A stretch of DNA of 64,000 bases from Kitasatospora xanthocidica (GCF_014656195.1 NZ_BNBY01000011.1:53371-117370); one strand, 5' to 3'. Positions 1 to 8,602 are shown, counted from the first letter of the stretch. Numbers and translations: made by a program. The notes: generated by a model not told the origin, from the sequence alone.

Positions 1-3
1 GAC

Positions 4-45
4 GGGGTCTCAGGACCGGGGTGTCAGGACCGGGGTGTCAGGACC
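4..45. repeat. 14-bp tandem repeat, three copies
   Basis: Three consecutive 14-bp units, consensus GGGGTGTCAGGACC (the first has CTC for GTC), lie just downstream of the lpdA stop. A further copy of the core (GGTGTCAGGACCGGG) sits at 1507-1521, just upstream of the same gene, so the motif flanks lpdA. No hairpin is evident. The function is unknown. Confidence 0.8.
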
Positions 46-51
46 GGTGCG

Positions 52-1458
52 TCACATGTTGATCATGTGGCCGGCGAGGCCGTGGATGGCCTCCTTGACC
101 GCCTCGCCCAGGGTCGGGTGGGCGTGCACGTTGCGGGCGACCTCGTGGACGGTGAGGTCCCACTGCTGGGCCAGCGTCAGCTCCGGCAGCAGCTCGGTGA
201 CCTCGGGGCCGATCAGGTGGGCGCCGAGCAGCTCGCCGTGCTTGCCGTCGCTGATGACCTTGACGAAGCCGATCGGGTGGCCGAGGCCGTGCGCCTTGCC
301 GTTGGCGGTGAACGGGAACTTGGCGACCTTGACGTCGTACCCGAGCTCGCGGGCCTGCGCCTCGGTGTAGCCGAAGGAGGCGATCTGCGGCTGGCAGTAG
401 GTGGCGCGCGGGATCATCGCGAAGTCGACCTCCATGGTCTCCGCCCCGCCGATGGTCTCGGCGGCGATCACGGCCATGGTCTCGGCGGCGTGCGCGAGCA
501 TCAGCTTCGCCGTCACGTCGCCGATCGCGTAGATGTGCTCGACGCTGGTGCGGCCGCGGCCGTCCACCGCGATGGCGTTGCGGTCGGTGAGCTTGACCCC
601 GGTGTTCTCCAGGCCGTAGCCGTTGACGCGCGGCGCGAAGCCGATCGCCTGGAGGACCTTGTCGGCCGCCAGCACCTTCTGCTCGCCGTCCTTGGTGACG
701 GTGACGCGGACCTTGGCGTTCGGGTCGCTGTCGTCGATCGACTCGACCCGGGTGGAGGTCAGCACCTCGATGCCCAGCTTGCGGTACTGCTTGGCGAGTT
801 CGGTGGAGACCTCGACGTCCTCCAGCGGCACCACGCGGTCCAGGAACTCGACGATGGTGACCTTCACGCCGTAGTTGTGCAGCACGTAGGCGAACTCGAC
901 GCCGATCGCGCCGGCGCCCGCGATGATGATGCTCTCCGGCAGCTGCTCGGTGAGGATCTGCTCCTCGTAGGTGACCACGCGGTCGCTCAGGCTGGTGCCG
1001 GGCAGCAGGCGGGTGGTGGCGCCGGCGGCGATGACGCAGTGGTCGAAGGTGACGACGTCGAAGCCGCCGCCGCTGAGCGCGACCTGGAGGGTGTGGTCGT
1101 CGACGAAGGTGCCCCAGCCGTCGTACTCGGTGATGCCGTTCTTCTTCATCAGGTAGTGGACGCCCTTGACCCGGCCGTCGGCGACCGATCGGCTGCGGCG
1201 GAACGCCTCGCCGAAGTCGAAGGTCACCTGGCCCTCGACCTTGATGCCGAAGGTCTTGGCCTCCTTGGTGAAGATGTGGGCGAGCTCGGCGTTGCGCAGC
1301 AGGGCCTTGGAGGGGATGCAGCCGACGTTGAGGCAGACGCCGCCCCAGTACTTGGCCTCGATGACCGCGACCTTCAGGCCCAGCTGGGCCGAGCGGACGG
1401 CGGCGGTGTAGCCGCCGGGGCCCGCGCCGAGGACGACGACGTCGTAGTGCGTGCTCAT
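52..1458 (-). CDS. lpdA: dihydrolipoyl dehydrogenase (E3)
   Basis: This is the flavoprotein E3 component of 2-oxoacid dehydrogenase complexes. It reoxidises dihydrolipoamide with NAD+ in the cytoplasm. The 468-residue product has the FAD-binding GAGPGG at the N-terminus, the redox-active pair in GGVCLNVGCIPSK, a second dinucleotide fold (AGAGAIGVEFAYVL) for NAD and the C-terminal HAHPTLGEA catalytic signature. The length is normal for the family. The ATG at 1458 is preferred over the upstream in-frame codon at 1566 because the added residues are not conserved in character and a GGAGGAGT ribosome binding site lies about 9 bases before the ATG. No other complex subunit is in the window, so its E1/E2 partners are elsewhere. 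A 14-bp repeat motif flanks the gene. Confidence 0.96.
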   Translation of the reverse strand: MSTHYDVVVLGAGPGGYTAAVRSAQLGLKVAVIEAKYWGGVCLNVGCIPSKALLRNAELAHIFTKEAKTFGIKVEGQVTFDFGEAFRRSRSVADGRVKGVHYLMKKNGITEYDGWGTFVDDHTLQVALSGGGFDVVTFDHCVIAAGATTRLLPGTSLSDRVVTYEEQILTEQLPESIIIAGAGAIGVEFAYVLHNYGVKVTIVEFLDRVVPLEDVEVSTELAKQYRKLGIEVLTSTRVESIDDSDPNAKVRVTVTKDGEQKVLAADKVLQAIGFAPRVNGYGLENTGVKLTDRNAIAVDGRGRTSVEHIYAIGDVTAKLMLAHAAETMAVIAAETIGGAETMEVDFAMIPRATYCQPQIASFGYTEAQARELGYDVKVAKFPFTANGKAHGLGHPIGFVKVISDGKHGELLGAHLIGPEVTELLPELTLAQQWDLTVHEVARNVHAHPTLGEAVKEAIHGLAGHMINM

Positions 1459-1506
1459 GTTGCTGACTCCTCCGAGGGTGTCACGGTGTCGTGATCTCGG
1501 TCCCAT

Positions 1507-1521
1507 GGTGTCAGGACCGGG
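1507..1521. repeat. isolated copy of the lpdA-flanking 14-bp motif
   Basis: GGTGTCAGGACCGGG matches the tandem units at 4-45. It lies about 50 bp upstream of the lpdA start codon. The rest of the 316-bp gap 1459-1774 holds the hairpin at 1730-1770 and no convincing gene. Confidence 0.6.
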
Positions 1522-1729
1522 CTCGGCGCACCCACCGGGTCTCGGTCGATGCGCCCCGCGCGGCACCGTACAGGCCTCGGGGCCGGATTGTCAGTGGTCT
1601 CCGCTACGGTGACCGCACCGGCGCCCACCAGGGGCGATGACGGAGGGGGAGGGAGGGGCGGATGACGGATTCGCGCGCGGTGTGCGCGGTGCGTACGGCG
1701 GGTGCGGCAGGTGTCGTGCGTACGGCGGG

Positions 1730-1770
1730 CGGGTGGGCCCGCCGCCCGAGGACGGCAGCGGGCCCACCCG
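1730..1770 (-). terminator. Rho-independent-type hairpin after the M28 peptidase gene
   Basis: A perfect 12-bp inverted repeat, CGGGTGGGCCCG at 1730-1741 and CGGGCCCACCCG at 1759-1770, starts 5 bp past the stop of the aminopeptidase gene. There is no clear U tract, as is common for Streptomyces terminators. Confidence 0.75.
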
Positions 1771-1774
1771 GGCG

Positions 1775-3454
1775 TCAGGCCGTCACGCCGTGCGAGTGGT
1801 CGCTCGGCTCGGCCGCGCCCCCGGTGGCCGGGGCCGCGGGAGCCGCCGGAGCCGCCGCGGCCTTCCCGGCCGGGTTCGGCGCCGGTACGGGCCGCTGCAG
1901 CGAGGAGAGGTCCCAGGCGTAGGTGCCGACGGCGTGGGCGATCACGTCGATGTTGACGTCGAAGGCGTCCATGTCGATGTTGCCCAGGTTGTCACAGGCC
2001 TTGTGGTAGCAGGCGTCGTAGGCGGTGCCCGCCGTGCCGCCGTAACGCTCCGCCTGCTCCGGGGACTTGATCTTCTCGGCGCCGGTGTCGGTGCCGCCCG
2101 CCGGGATGCCCGCGTCGATGAACGGTCCGTAGTCGGAACGGCCGTCGAAGGCGGTCGGGTCGTGCGGCTGGCCGACGCCGTCCAGGTAGCCGGTGATGTC
2201 CCGTTCGATCTGCGCCGATCCCTCGGGACCGGTGGCGCCGCCGGCGCTGCCCGAGCCGTTGTAGACGAACTGCGCGTAGTTGGGGGATGCGATCATGTCG
2301 AAGTTGAGGTAGAGCCGGATCTTCTTCTGATCCGCCTCGGAGAGTGACTTCACGTACGCCTCGGAGCCCTTGAGTCCGAACTCCTCGGCGGACCACCAGG
2401 CGAATCTGACCTTGTTCTTCACCGGGCGGACGCTGAGGTTCCTCGCGACCTCGAGGATGCCGGCCGAGCCGGAGCCGTTGTCGTTGATGCCCGGTCCGGC
2501 CGGGACGGAGTCGAGGTGCGCCCCGACCATCACGGTGTTGTCCGGGTCGCCGCCGCGGGTCTCGGCGATGACGTTCCAGGTCTTGCGCGGCTCCATGACG
2601 GTGCGGATGTCCAGGGTCACCCGGACGGGCCCGGCGGCGGCCGCGGCGGCCAGTGACTCCCCGGCGGCCTTGGTGATCCCGCAGGTGGGGACCTTCCCGG
2701 CCGTCGGCTCCCCCAAGGTGCCGTTGAGTTCGCCTTCGGCGTTGTTGTAGATGAGCGCGCCGGACGCGCCCGCGGCGGCCGCCGCGGCCTGCTTCTGGGC
2801 GAAGCTGCACCCGCCGCGCCGGATCAGGGCGATCTTGCCGGTGAACCCGCCCGCCGGGTAGTCGGTGGGCGCGCAGCCGGTGGTGGCCGTGACCGGGGCG
2901 ACGGCCAACTCGGCGGTCAGGCCCGCCTCCGGGCCGCTCACCGAGTACGTCATGGCGATCACCGGCACGGACTCGGCCTTCGGGGACACCACGTCCAGGT
3001 GCTCCGCCCGGGCCTCGAAGAAGGTGTACGTGAACTCCTGCTTGGACACCTTGAGCCCGGCCCGCCGCGCCTGCTCGTAGACGTACTGCGCGGACTGCTC
3101 GTGCCCCTTCGAACCGGCCACCCGGGTACCGCCGTTGCGGTCGGCGATCCGCTGCAGCGCGGCCAGGGTGTCGTGGGCCGTCTCGGCGTCGCTGGCCTCG
3201 ACCAGCCGGGCGGCCAGCTTGGCTCCCTTGCGCGCCGGGTCCGGGTCGGCGGCGGCGGTGCCGGCGCCGGCCAGCAGCAGCGGGGTCACGAGGGCGGCGA
3301 CGGTCAGCGCGGCGCCCGCCCGACGCCCGGTGAGGACCGGGCGGGGAAGCGGTATCGGCGTGGCGCTACCGATCGGGTCGGTGTCGCTCGGACCGGTGCG
3401 GTCGTACCGGGTGGAGCGGTCGACCGGGGTGCTCGAACGACGGGTGCGCAGCAT
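1775..3454 (-). CDS. secreted M28 family aminopeptidase with PA domain
   Basis: This is a zinc-dependent exopeptidase of the Streptomyces griseus aminopeptidase type, expected outside the cell. A long basic N-terminus is followed by a hydrophobic signal segment ending in AGTAAAD near residue 70, so secretion is likely. A protease-associated domain follows (about residues 180-280, with LIRRGGCSF and ALIYNN). The catalytic domain then shows the metal and catalytic residues in GAHLDS (about 313-318), INDNGSG (about 324), the Glu pair in WWSAEEFG (about 357) and NFDM, with a late YHKACD His. The ATG at 3454 is chosen over a TTG one codon upstream because AAGGAG lies 8 bases before it. It is a single-gene unit ended by the hairpin at 1730-1770. 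Confidence 0.92.
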   Translation of the reverse strand: MLRTRRSSTPVDRSTRYDRTGPSDTDPIGSATPIPLPRPVLTGRRAGAALTVAALVTPLLLAGAGTAAADPDPARKGAKLAARLVEASDAETAHDTLAALQRIADRNGGTRVAGSKGHEQSAQYVYEQARRAGLKVSKQEFTYTFFEARAEHLDVVSPKAESVPVIAMTYSVSGPEAGLTAELAVAPVTATTGCAPTDYPAGGFTGKIALIRRGGCSFAQKQAAAAAAGASGALIYNNAEGELNGTLGEPTAGKVPTCGITKAAGESLAAAAAAGPVRVTLDIRTVMEPRKTWNVIAETRGGDPDNTVMVGAHLDSVPAGPGINDNGSGSAGILEVARNLSVRPVKNKVRFAWWSAEEFGLKGSEAYVKSLSEADQKKIRLYLNFDMIASPNYAQFVYNGSGSAGGATGPEGSAQIERDITGYLDGVGQPHDPTAFDGRSDYGPFIDAGIPAGGTDTGAEKIKSPEQAERYGGTAGTAYDACYHKACDNLGNIDMDAFDVNIDVIAHAVGTYAWDLSSLQRPVPAPNPAGKAAAAPAAPAAPATGGAAEPSDHSHGVTA

Positions 3455-3605
3455 CAAGGGGACTCCTTCCGACGGGCCGTGAAGTCACGATTTGACAGGA
3501 CCGGAATCGCGTTGCCAAGCCCGCCGCGCACCCCGCGGGATGCGCGCGAGGGGATGCGCGGTGATATTGGAGGAGTAGGGCCGTCTCATCCAGGAGTGTG
3601 ACCAC

Positions 3606-3782
3606 ATGTCCATGATGGATAAGCTCAAGAGCCTGCTGAAGGGGCACGAGGAGCAGGCTGACAAGGCCGTCGACAAGGCGGGCGACACCGTCGACGAGCG
3701 CACCCAGGGCAAGTACAGCGGTCAGGTGGACGCCGCCCAGGAACAGCTGAAGAACCAGTTCCGCGACGAGCCGCCGCAGTAG
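3606..3782 (+). CDS. MT0933-like antitoxin family small protein (58 aa)
   Basis: This is a 58-residue, highly charged, probably helical protein beginning MSMMDKLKSLLKGHEEQADK and containing TVDERTQGKYSGQVD. That pattern is typical of the actinobacterial MT0933/Rv0909 antitoxin-like family, which resembles CsbD-type small proteins. AGGAG lies 9 bases before the ATG. No toxin gene is adjacent: the downstream neighbour is a convergent zinc-ribbon ORF and the upstream one a divergent peptidase. A toxin-neutralising role is therefore only a family label here, and a stress-protein role is equally possible. A strong hairpin follows the gene. Confidence 0.85.
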   Translation: MSMMDKLKSLLKGHEEQADKAVDKAGDTVDERTQGKYSGQVDAAQEQLKNQFRDEPPQ

Positions 3783-3836
3783 CCGTAGCCCGGCGTATCG
3801 GTAGCCGGCCCGCGCCTCGGCCCGCTTCGGTACCCG

Positions 3837-3866
3837 CCCCGGTCCGGCCCCTCGGCCGGACCGGGG
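3837..3866. terminator. bidirectional terminator hairpin
   Basis: A perfect 13-bp stem (CCCCGGTCCGGCC / GGCCGGACCGGGG) with a 4-base CCTC loop is followed by TTT on the plus strand. It lies between the convergent genes ending at 3782 (+) and 3886 (-) and can serve both. Confidence 0.88.
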
Positions 3867-3885
3867 TTTCACCGTGAGCCGGGTT

Positions 3886-4035
3886 TCACCGCGGAGCGGG
3901 CGCGTCCCCATCGCGCGGGTCGTCGCCGGTGGCGCCGCAGTTCTCGCAGGACTCCGCCCCGGGCCGCTCGCGCAGCCGTCCGCACTCCGGGCACACCCGG
4001 TCCAGCCAGCAGGCCGGCTCGCCGCCTTCGTCCAT
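3886..4035 (-). CDS. zinc-ribbon miniprotein (49 aa)
   Basis: A 49-residue ORF begins MDEGGEPACWLDRVCPECG and carries two CxxC pairs (CPEC and CENC) 17 residues apart, the layout of a zinc ribbon. The ATG at 4035 is chosen because the in-frame extension to 4110 would run through the TetR operator. A possible -10 element (CAGAAT) sits 7 bases upstream, which would give a leaderless transcript. It is divergent from the TetR/MFS pair and shares its control region, so it may be co-regulated. The function is unknown; a metal-binding or nucleic-acid-binding role is inferred from the cysteines only. Confidence 0.7.
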   Translation of the reverse strand: MDEGGEPACWLDRVCPECGRLRERPGAESCENCGATGDDPRDGDAPAPR

Positions 4036-4071
4036 GCCGCCGATTCTGCCCTGGCACCACCCCCACGGCGA

Positions 4072-4110
4072 GTAGACACTGTCTACGTGGTGCTGGTAGA
4101 CAGTGTCCAT
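4072..4110. promoter_or_regulatory. two-site TetR operator
   Basis: GTAGACACTGTCTAC at 4072-4086 is a 15-bp palindrome about a central base. A near copy, GTAGACAGTGTCCAT, lies at 4096-4110, 24 bp centre to centre. The second copy overlaps the start codon of the TetR gene. Position and symmetry suggest autoregulation and control of the divergent miniprotein gene. Confidence 0.78.
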
Positions 4111-4699
4111 GACTGATCAGGAACGGGACCTCCGGGCCCGGCTGGTGGCCGCCGGCGTCGAACTCGTGGCCACGGGCGGCGTCCAGGCGCTGGGCCTTCG
4201 CGAGATCGCCCGGCACGCCGGGGTCTCCCACGGCGCGCCCCGCCGCTACTTCCCCACCCACCGCGAACTGCTCGCCGCCATCGCCCAGCAGGGCTTCGGC
4301 AAGCTCACCGACGCACTGGCCGGCGCCGACGCCCTGGCGGCCGGCACCGGCGCGGACGCCCGCGAACGCCTCGACGCGCTCTCCCGCGCCTACCTCGGCT
4401 TCGCCGCCGCCAACCCCGGCATGTTCGAGCTGATGTTCCGTCACGACCTGCTGGAAGGCAGCGGGGTGGAGCTGCGCAACACCACCGTGCCGCTGTTCCT
4501 CACCTTCGTCGGCCTGGTCACCGAGGTGCACCCGGACGCCGCCGACCCGGCCGCCCGCACCGCCGCCCTCTGGTCCAACCTGCACGGCCTCGCCCAGCTG
4601 CGCACCTGGGGCAGCCTGCGGCTCATCACCGGCAGCGAGGACATCGGGCCGCTGCTGCGCACCGTGCTGGACGCCCACCTCGGCCCGGCCGCCCGGTGA
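4109..4699 (+). CDS. TetR/AcrR family transcriptional regulator
   Basis: This is a one-component repressor of about 196 residues. The N-terminal helix-turn-helix reads GLREIARHAGVSHGAPRRYFPTH, the usual TetR recognition region, and a helical ligand-binding domain follows. No ribosome binding site precedes either in-frame start (GTG 4103 or ATG 4109), and the putative operator covers both, so a leaderless transcript is likely. The stop overlaps the GTG start of the MFS exporter by 4 bases (GTGA). The regulator probably represses its own operon until an exporter substrate binds. The ligand is unknown. Confidence 0.92.
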   Translation: MTDQERDLRARLVAAGVELVATGGVQALGLREIARHAGVSHGAPRRYFPTHRELLAAIAQQGFGKLTDALAGADALAAGTGADARERLDALSRAYLGFAAANPGMFELMFRHDLLEGSGVELRNTTVPLFLTFVGLVTEVHPDAADPAARTAALWSNLHGLAQLRTWGSLRLITGSEDIGPLLRTVLDAHLGPAAR

Positions 4700-6120
4700 C
4701 GCCACAGCTGCGCCGACGGCTCGCCCTCACCGCGAGCATCACCGGCGCCGTCCTGGTCGCCCTCGACGGCACCGCGCTGACCGTCGCCCGGCCCGTCCTC
4801 CAGCGCGACCTGCACGCCTCCGTCGCCGAGGTCCAGTGGGCCGGCACCGGCTACCTGGTCACCGTCGCCGCCCTGCTGGTCTTCGCCGGCCGGCTCGGCG
4901 ACCGCTACGGGCACCGGCGGGTCTTCACCGTCGGCGTCGCGGGCTTCGCCGCCACCTCGGCCGGCATCGCCCTCGCCCCCGGCATCGGCTGGGTCATCGC
5001 CCTGCGGGCGCTCCAGGGGGTGGCGGGCGCCCTGCTGCAACCGGCCACCCTCGGCATGCTGCGCGCCGTCTGGCCCGCCGAGCGGCTGGCGGGCGCGATC
5101 GCGGTGCGCACCGCCGCGATCGGGCTCGCGGCGGCGGCCGGGCCGCTGGTCGGCGGGGCGCTCACCGCGCACTTCGGCTGGCGGTCGGTCTTCCTGTTCG
5201 GCCTCCTGCCCGCCGCGGCGGCCCTGCTGGCCGCGCTCGCGGTGCCGTCCGCAGTACCGCCGGCCGCGCTCGCGGTGCCGTCCGGCCCGCACCCCGGGAC
5301 GGCCGCGGGCGGGCGCAGCGGCCTCGACCTGCCGGGCGCGGCCCTGCTCGCGCTGGCCCTCGCCTGCCTCGTGCAGACCCTGGTCACCCTGCCGGACTCC
5401 GGCTGGTCGGTCGCCACGGCGCTGGGCCTCGCGGCGGCCGCGGTCCTCGCCGTGGCCCTGGCCCGGCACGAGCGGCGGACCGCCCGTCCGCTGCTGCCGC
5501 CCGCCCTGCTCCGCTCACCGGCGGTCGCGGCGCCGCTGGGCGTCCTGCTCGCCGCCTCGGCCGCGCTCCAGGGCGTACTCTTCCCGGCCACCTACTTCCT
5601 GCAGGACGTACAGGGGCTCGACCCGCTGCAGAGCGCGCTGCGGGCGGCGCCGCTCGCGGTGGCGATGATCCTCGCCGCGGCCGGCTCGTCCCGGCTGGCG
5701 AAGCGTCACGGCGAGCGGACGGTCGTGCTGACGGGCATGGCCCTGGTCACCTCGGGCGCGCTGCTCACCGCCCGGCTCGGCCCCGGTTCGGGGACGGTCA
5801 CGATCGCCCTCTGCTTCCTGCTGCTGGGCGCCGGTTTCGGCGCGGTGATGGCCGCGGCCACCGCGATGGTGGTCCGCGGCGCGTCCACCGCCCAGTCGGG
5901 CGTCGCGGGCGGGCTCCAGCAGACCGCGCTCAACGTCGGCCCGGCGCTCGGCATCGCCGTGGCCACCACCACCGCCGGCAGCGCGGACCCCGGCGCGGCG
6001 CTGATGCCCGCCGCGCTCACCATGGCCGCCGTGGCGGCGGCGGGCACCCTGCTCGCGGCCCGGATCCCGGTCCCCGCCCGACCGGCCGACCGGGATGGGG
6101 CCTTGACCACCCACCGGTGA
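4696..6120 (+). CDS. MFS drug exporter, DHA2 (14-TM) type
   Basis: This 474-residue integral membrane proton antiporter is of the EmrB/QacA type. It begins with a typical TM1 and VALDGTALTVARP, followed by the loop motif GRLGDRYGHRR and repeated alanine/leucine-rich membrane segments. The length fits 14 transmembrane helices. It is translationally coupled to the upstream TetR gene (GTGA overlap), forming a repressor-exporter operon. Substrates are probably hydrophobic toxic compounds but cannot be named. Confidence 0.92.
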   Translation: MTPQLRRRLALTASITGAVLVALDGTALTVARPVLQRDLHASVAEVQWAGTGYLVTVAALLVFAGRLGDRYGHRRVFTVGVAGFAATSAGIALAPGIGWVIALRALQGVAGALLQPATLGMLRAVWPAERLAGAIAVRTAAIGLAAAAGPLVGGALTAHFGWRSVFLFGLLPAAAALLAALAVPSAVPPAALAVPSGPHPGTAAGGRSGLDLPGAALLALALACLVQTLVTLPDSGWSVATALGLAAAAVLAVALARHERRTARPLLPPALLRSPAVAAPLGVLLAASAALQGVLFPATYFLQDVQGLDPLQSALRAAPLAVAMILAAAGSSRLAKRHGERTVVLTGMALVTSGALLTARLGPGSGTVTIALCFLLLGAGFGAVMAAATAMVVRGASTAQSGVAGGLQQTALNVGPALGIAVATTTAGSADPGAALMPAALTMAAVAAAGTLLAARIPVPARPADRDGALTTHR

Positions 6121-6169
6121 CACCGTCGGGGCGGGCACGGGGCAGGTCGGAGCGGGCACGCGCTCGCGC

Positions 6170-7123
6170 TCAGCCGGGCGCGTCCATCAGGGCCGTGACG
6201 TAGGCGTCCAGCCGCGCCTCCACGGCCCGGGTGGTCAGCTCCGTCCTCCCCGCCTCCCGCCAGGGCCGCGCCACCGCCCGCACCTCCTCCGAGCACGCCA
6301 GCGCGTCCCGCACCAGCCAGTACCGCCGTGCGTCGGCGGCTTCGGCGAGCACCCCGCCGGCCTGCTCGTACGCCTCGGCGAACCGCGGGCCCCACACCGG
6401 TCCGTGCAGCAGCGCGAGGTTGGTGGAGCAGTGCGCCACATCGAGGTCCGCCGGGCCCCAGGAGGCCGCCGCCCAGTCGACGACGCCGGTGATCCGGGCA
6501 CCGGCCGGGTCGTCCGGCGGTACGGCGAACAGCACGTTGCCGGGCTGGAAGTCCCGGTGCAGGAACCGCCCTTCGTAGGGCGGCACGGGCTCGCGGATCA
6601 CGTCGGTCGCCGCGGCCCAGGCCGCCGCGTCCGCACCCTCGGGCGTCACGACGGTGTCGGCGGTCGTCAACGTCACGTACGGGCGGGGCCGTTCGGCCGG
6701 CCGCACCGCGTGGATCGCCACGAGCTGACGGGCCAGCAGCGGCAGGCGCGCCGCCACTCCCTCCTCGTCGAGGACCGTCCGGCCGGGCAGATGGGTCATC
6801 AGCAGCGACGGGTACTCGCACCGCTCGGCGCTCGGGTCGACGGCGACCAGTGCGGGGGCCGGCACCCCGCTCCCCGCGAGCACCGTCAGGGCGTCGGCCT
6901 CCCTGTTCAACCACTCCTCGGAGTGCTCCACGTCGACGAAGGACCGCAGCACCAGCTGACGGGTGCCGCCGTCCGGCGCGCCGACGGTCAGCCGCCGCAC
7001 CTCGGCGGTGATGCCGCCGTGCAGCGCCTCCGTTCCGACGACCCGTTCACCGGGCTCCAGGTGCGAGTTCACCCAGGCCAGCGTCAACGGCCGTACACGC
7101 GCTGTCACTTCACGTCCGACCAT
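6170..7123 (-). CDS. aminoglycoside phosphotransferase (APH) family protein
   Basis: A 317-residue protein kinase-fold phosphotransferase. The catalytic loop FLHRDFQPGNVLF (HxDxxxxN) and the metal-binding VVDWAAA are both present, and the N-lobe begins near GGITAEVRRL. The family includes antibiotic, choline and homoserine kinases as well as many proteins of unknown substrate, so resistance should not be assumed. The ATG at 7123 overlaps the end of the MATE transporter gene by 14 bases. The two are probably co-transcribed and controlled by the divergent PadR regulator. Confidence 0.85.
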   Translation of the reverse strand: MVGREVTARVRPLTLAWVNSHLEPGERVVGTEALHGGITAEVRRLTVGAPDGGTRQLVLRSFVDVEHSEEWLNREADALTVLAGSGVPAPALVAVDPSAERCEYPSLLMTHLPGRTVLDEEGVAARLPLLARQLVAIHAVRPAERPRPYVTLTTADTVVTPEGADAAAWAAATDVIREPVPPYEGRFLHRDFQPGNVLFAVPPDDPAGARITGVVDWAAASWGPADLDVAHCSTNLALLHGPVWGPRFAEAYEQAGGVLAEAADARRYWLVRDALACSEEVRAVARPWREAGRTELTTRAVEARLDAYVTALMDAPG

Positions 7124-8552
7124 CGCTCCGCCTCGTCATCCGCACCGCACCATTCGGGAGAACCCTGCCGGGGGTGACGGCCGTGGAGCCGATTCGCCCA
7201 CCGGGAGCCACCGTAGAGGAACACCCCCGCGGCGTCCCCGCCGTCGGAGCCTCCGCCGCCGGCGCGGCCAGGCGCCCCACGAGCAGCGACAGCAGGGCCA
7301 GCTGCAGCACCGCGCCCACCGCCGGGCCGAGCCAGACGCCCGACACCCCCAGCGGCCCGGACAGTCCGGCCGAGGCGGCGAGTTGGACGCCGAGGCCGAG
7401 CAGCACGGAGAGCACCAGCGGGCGTCCGGCGCCCGCTGCCTGGTGGATGCCGCCGAGAGCGACCACCAGGGCGTACGGGAGGAGGTAGAGCGCCGCCATC
7501 CTCAGGAAGCCGACGGACTGTGCCGCCACCGCCGGGTCGTCGGTGAACTGCGCGGTCAGCGGGACCGCGAGGGTCGCGGACAGCACCACCGCCCCCGCGC
7601 CGAGGAGTGCGGCAAGGCGCCCGGTGTCGCGGTGCAGGGTGCGCAGCGCGCCGGTCTCGCCCGCGCCGGTGAGCCGGGCGGCCTCGATGGCGGCGGCCTG
7701 GCGCAGCGCGTAGAAGGCCATGGTGACGACGAGCAGCATCCGGTAGCCGACCCCGTACCCGGCCACCGCCGCGACGCCGAACCCTGCCACGAGCCCGAGT
7801 TGGGCCGTCCCGACGGCCATCCGGGCGGTGAAGTCCAGGCCGAACGGCGTGCCCGCCCGGACGATCCGCGCGGCCGCCGCCCACACTCCCCCGTCGCCGC
7901 CGGTCTGCTGCGGCACCCGTCCCCGTCCCCGCAGCCGCAGCGTGACGGCGAGGGCGACCGCCCGGGAGAGCGTCAGGGCCAGGGCGGCGCCCGGGACGCC
8001 GAGGGCGGGCACCGGGCCGGCGCCGAGGATGAGCAGGGGGTCCAGGACGAGCAGCAGCGCGTTGGAGAGCAGGGCGACGCGCATCGGGGTGCGGGTGTCG
8101 CCGGCGCCCTTGAAGAGTTCGTCGGCGACGCGCTGGCCGAAGAACAGGGCGAAGGCCGGGAAGGCGACGGTGAAGTACTCGGCGGCATGGGCGGCGGCTT
8201 CGCCGTCCAGGAACGCGCCGGCCAGCCGGTCGCGCAGCAGGAAGCCGGGGACGGCGATCGCGAGGCTGCCGGCGGCGCAGAGCCGCCAGGCGGCGCGGGC
8301 GGTCCGGTCGGCCTCGGCCCGGTCGCCCGCGCCGAGCGCGTGGGAGAGCCGCACGCTGGTGCCGGAGGCGACCACCAGGACGAGTCCGAGCAGCAGGTTC
8401 TCGACGGTCCCGGCCAGCGTGACGGCGGCGACCGCGGCGCCGCCGAGGCCGGCCACCCAGAGGGTGCCGATCACCGAGGCGACCACCCCGGACAGCAGTT
8501 CCGCGTAGACGGGTACGGCCAGTGCCGTGAGTCGGGGCATGTGCCCGCGCAT
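7110..8552 (-). CDS. MATE family efflux transporter
   Basis: This 480-residue multidrug and toxin extrusion protein has about twelve hydrophobic segments in two homologous halves (for example GTLWVAGLGGAAVAAVTLAG, then SHALGAGDR, a typical MATE loop). GGGGGAGGAA lies just before the ATG at 8552. The final 50 or so residues are polar and outside the membrane domain. That tail reads through the start of the downstream phosphotransferase gene, so its exact end is worth checking. The gene is divergent from a PadR regulator and shares a repeat-containing promoter region with it. Confidence 0.9.
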   Translation of the reverse strand: MRGHMPRLTALAVPVYAELLSGVVASVIGTLWVAGLGGAAVAAVTLAGTVENLLLGLVLVVASGTSVRLSHALGAGDRAEADRTARAAWRLCAAGSLAIAVPGFLLRDRLAGAFLDGEAAAHAAEYFTVAFPAFALFFGQRVADELFKGAGDTRTPMRVALLSNALLLVLDPLLILGAGPVPALGVPGAALALTLSRAVALAVTLRLRGRGRVPQQTGGDGGVWAAAARIVRAGTPFGLDFTARMAVGTAQLGLVAGFGVAAVAGYGVGYRMLLVVTMAFYALRQAAAIEAARLTGAGETGALRTLHRDTGRLAALLGAGAVVLSATLAVPLTAQFTDDPAVAAQSVGFLRMAALYLLPYALVVALGGIHQAAGAGRPLVLSVLLGLGVQLAASAGLSGPLGVSGVWLGPAVGAVLQLALLSLLVGRLAAPAAEAPTAGTPRGCSSTVAPGGRIGSTAVTPGRVLPNGAVRMTRRSDGRT

Positions 8553-8602
8553 GGTTCCTCCCCCTGTTTCCGCCGTCCGGAGGCCCGGACGCCGACCTCG
8601 AA

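Noticed and set aside
67..1494. Long open frame antisense to lpdA
   Set aside because: Composition is Gly/Ala/Asp/Val-rich with no domain and it mirrors the high GC third positions of lpdA; it is a shadow.
6170..7123. Calling the APH-family gene an antibiotic resistance determinant
   Set aside because: The kinase motifs are generic; nothing in the sequence points to an aminoglycoside or macrolide substrate.
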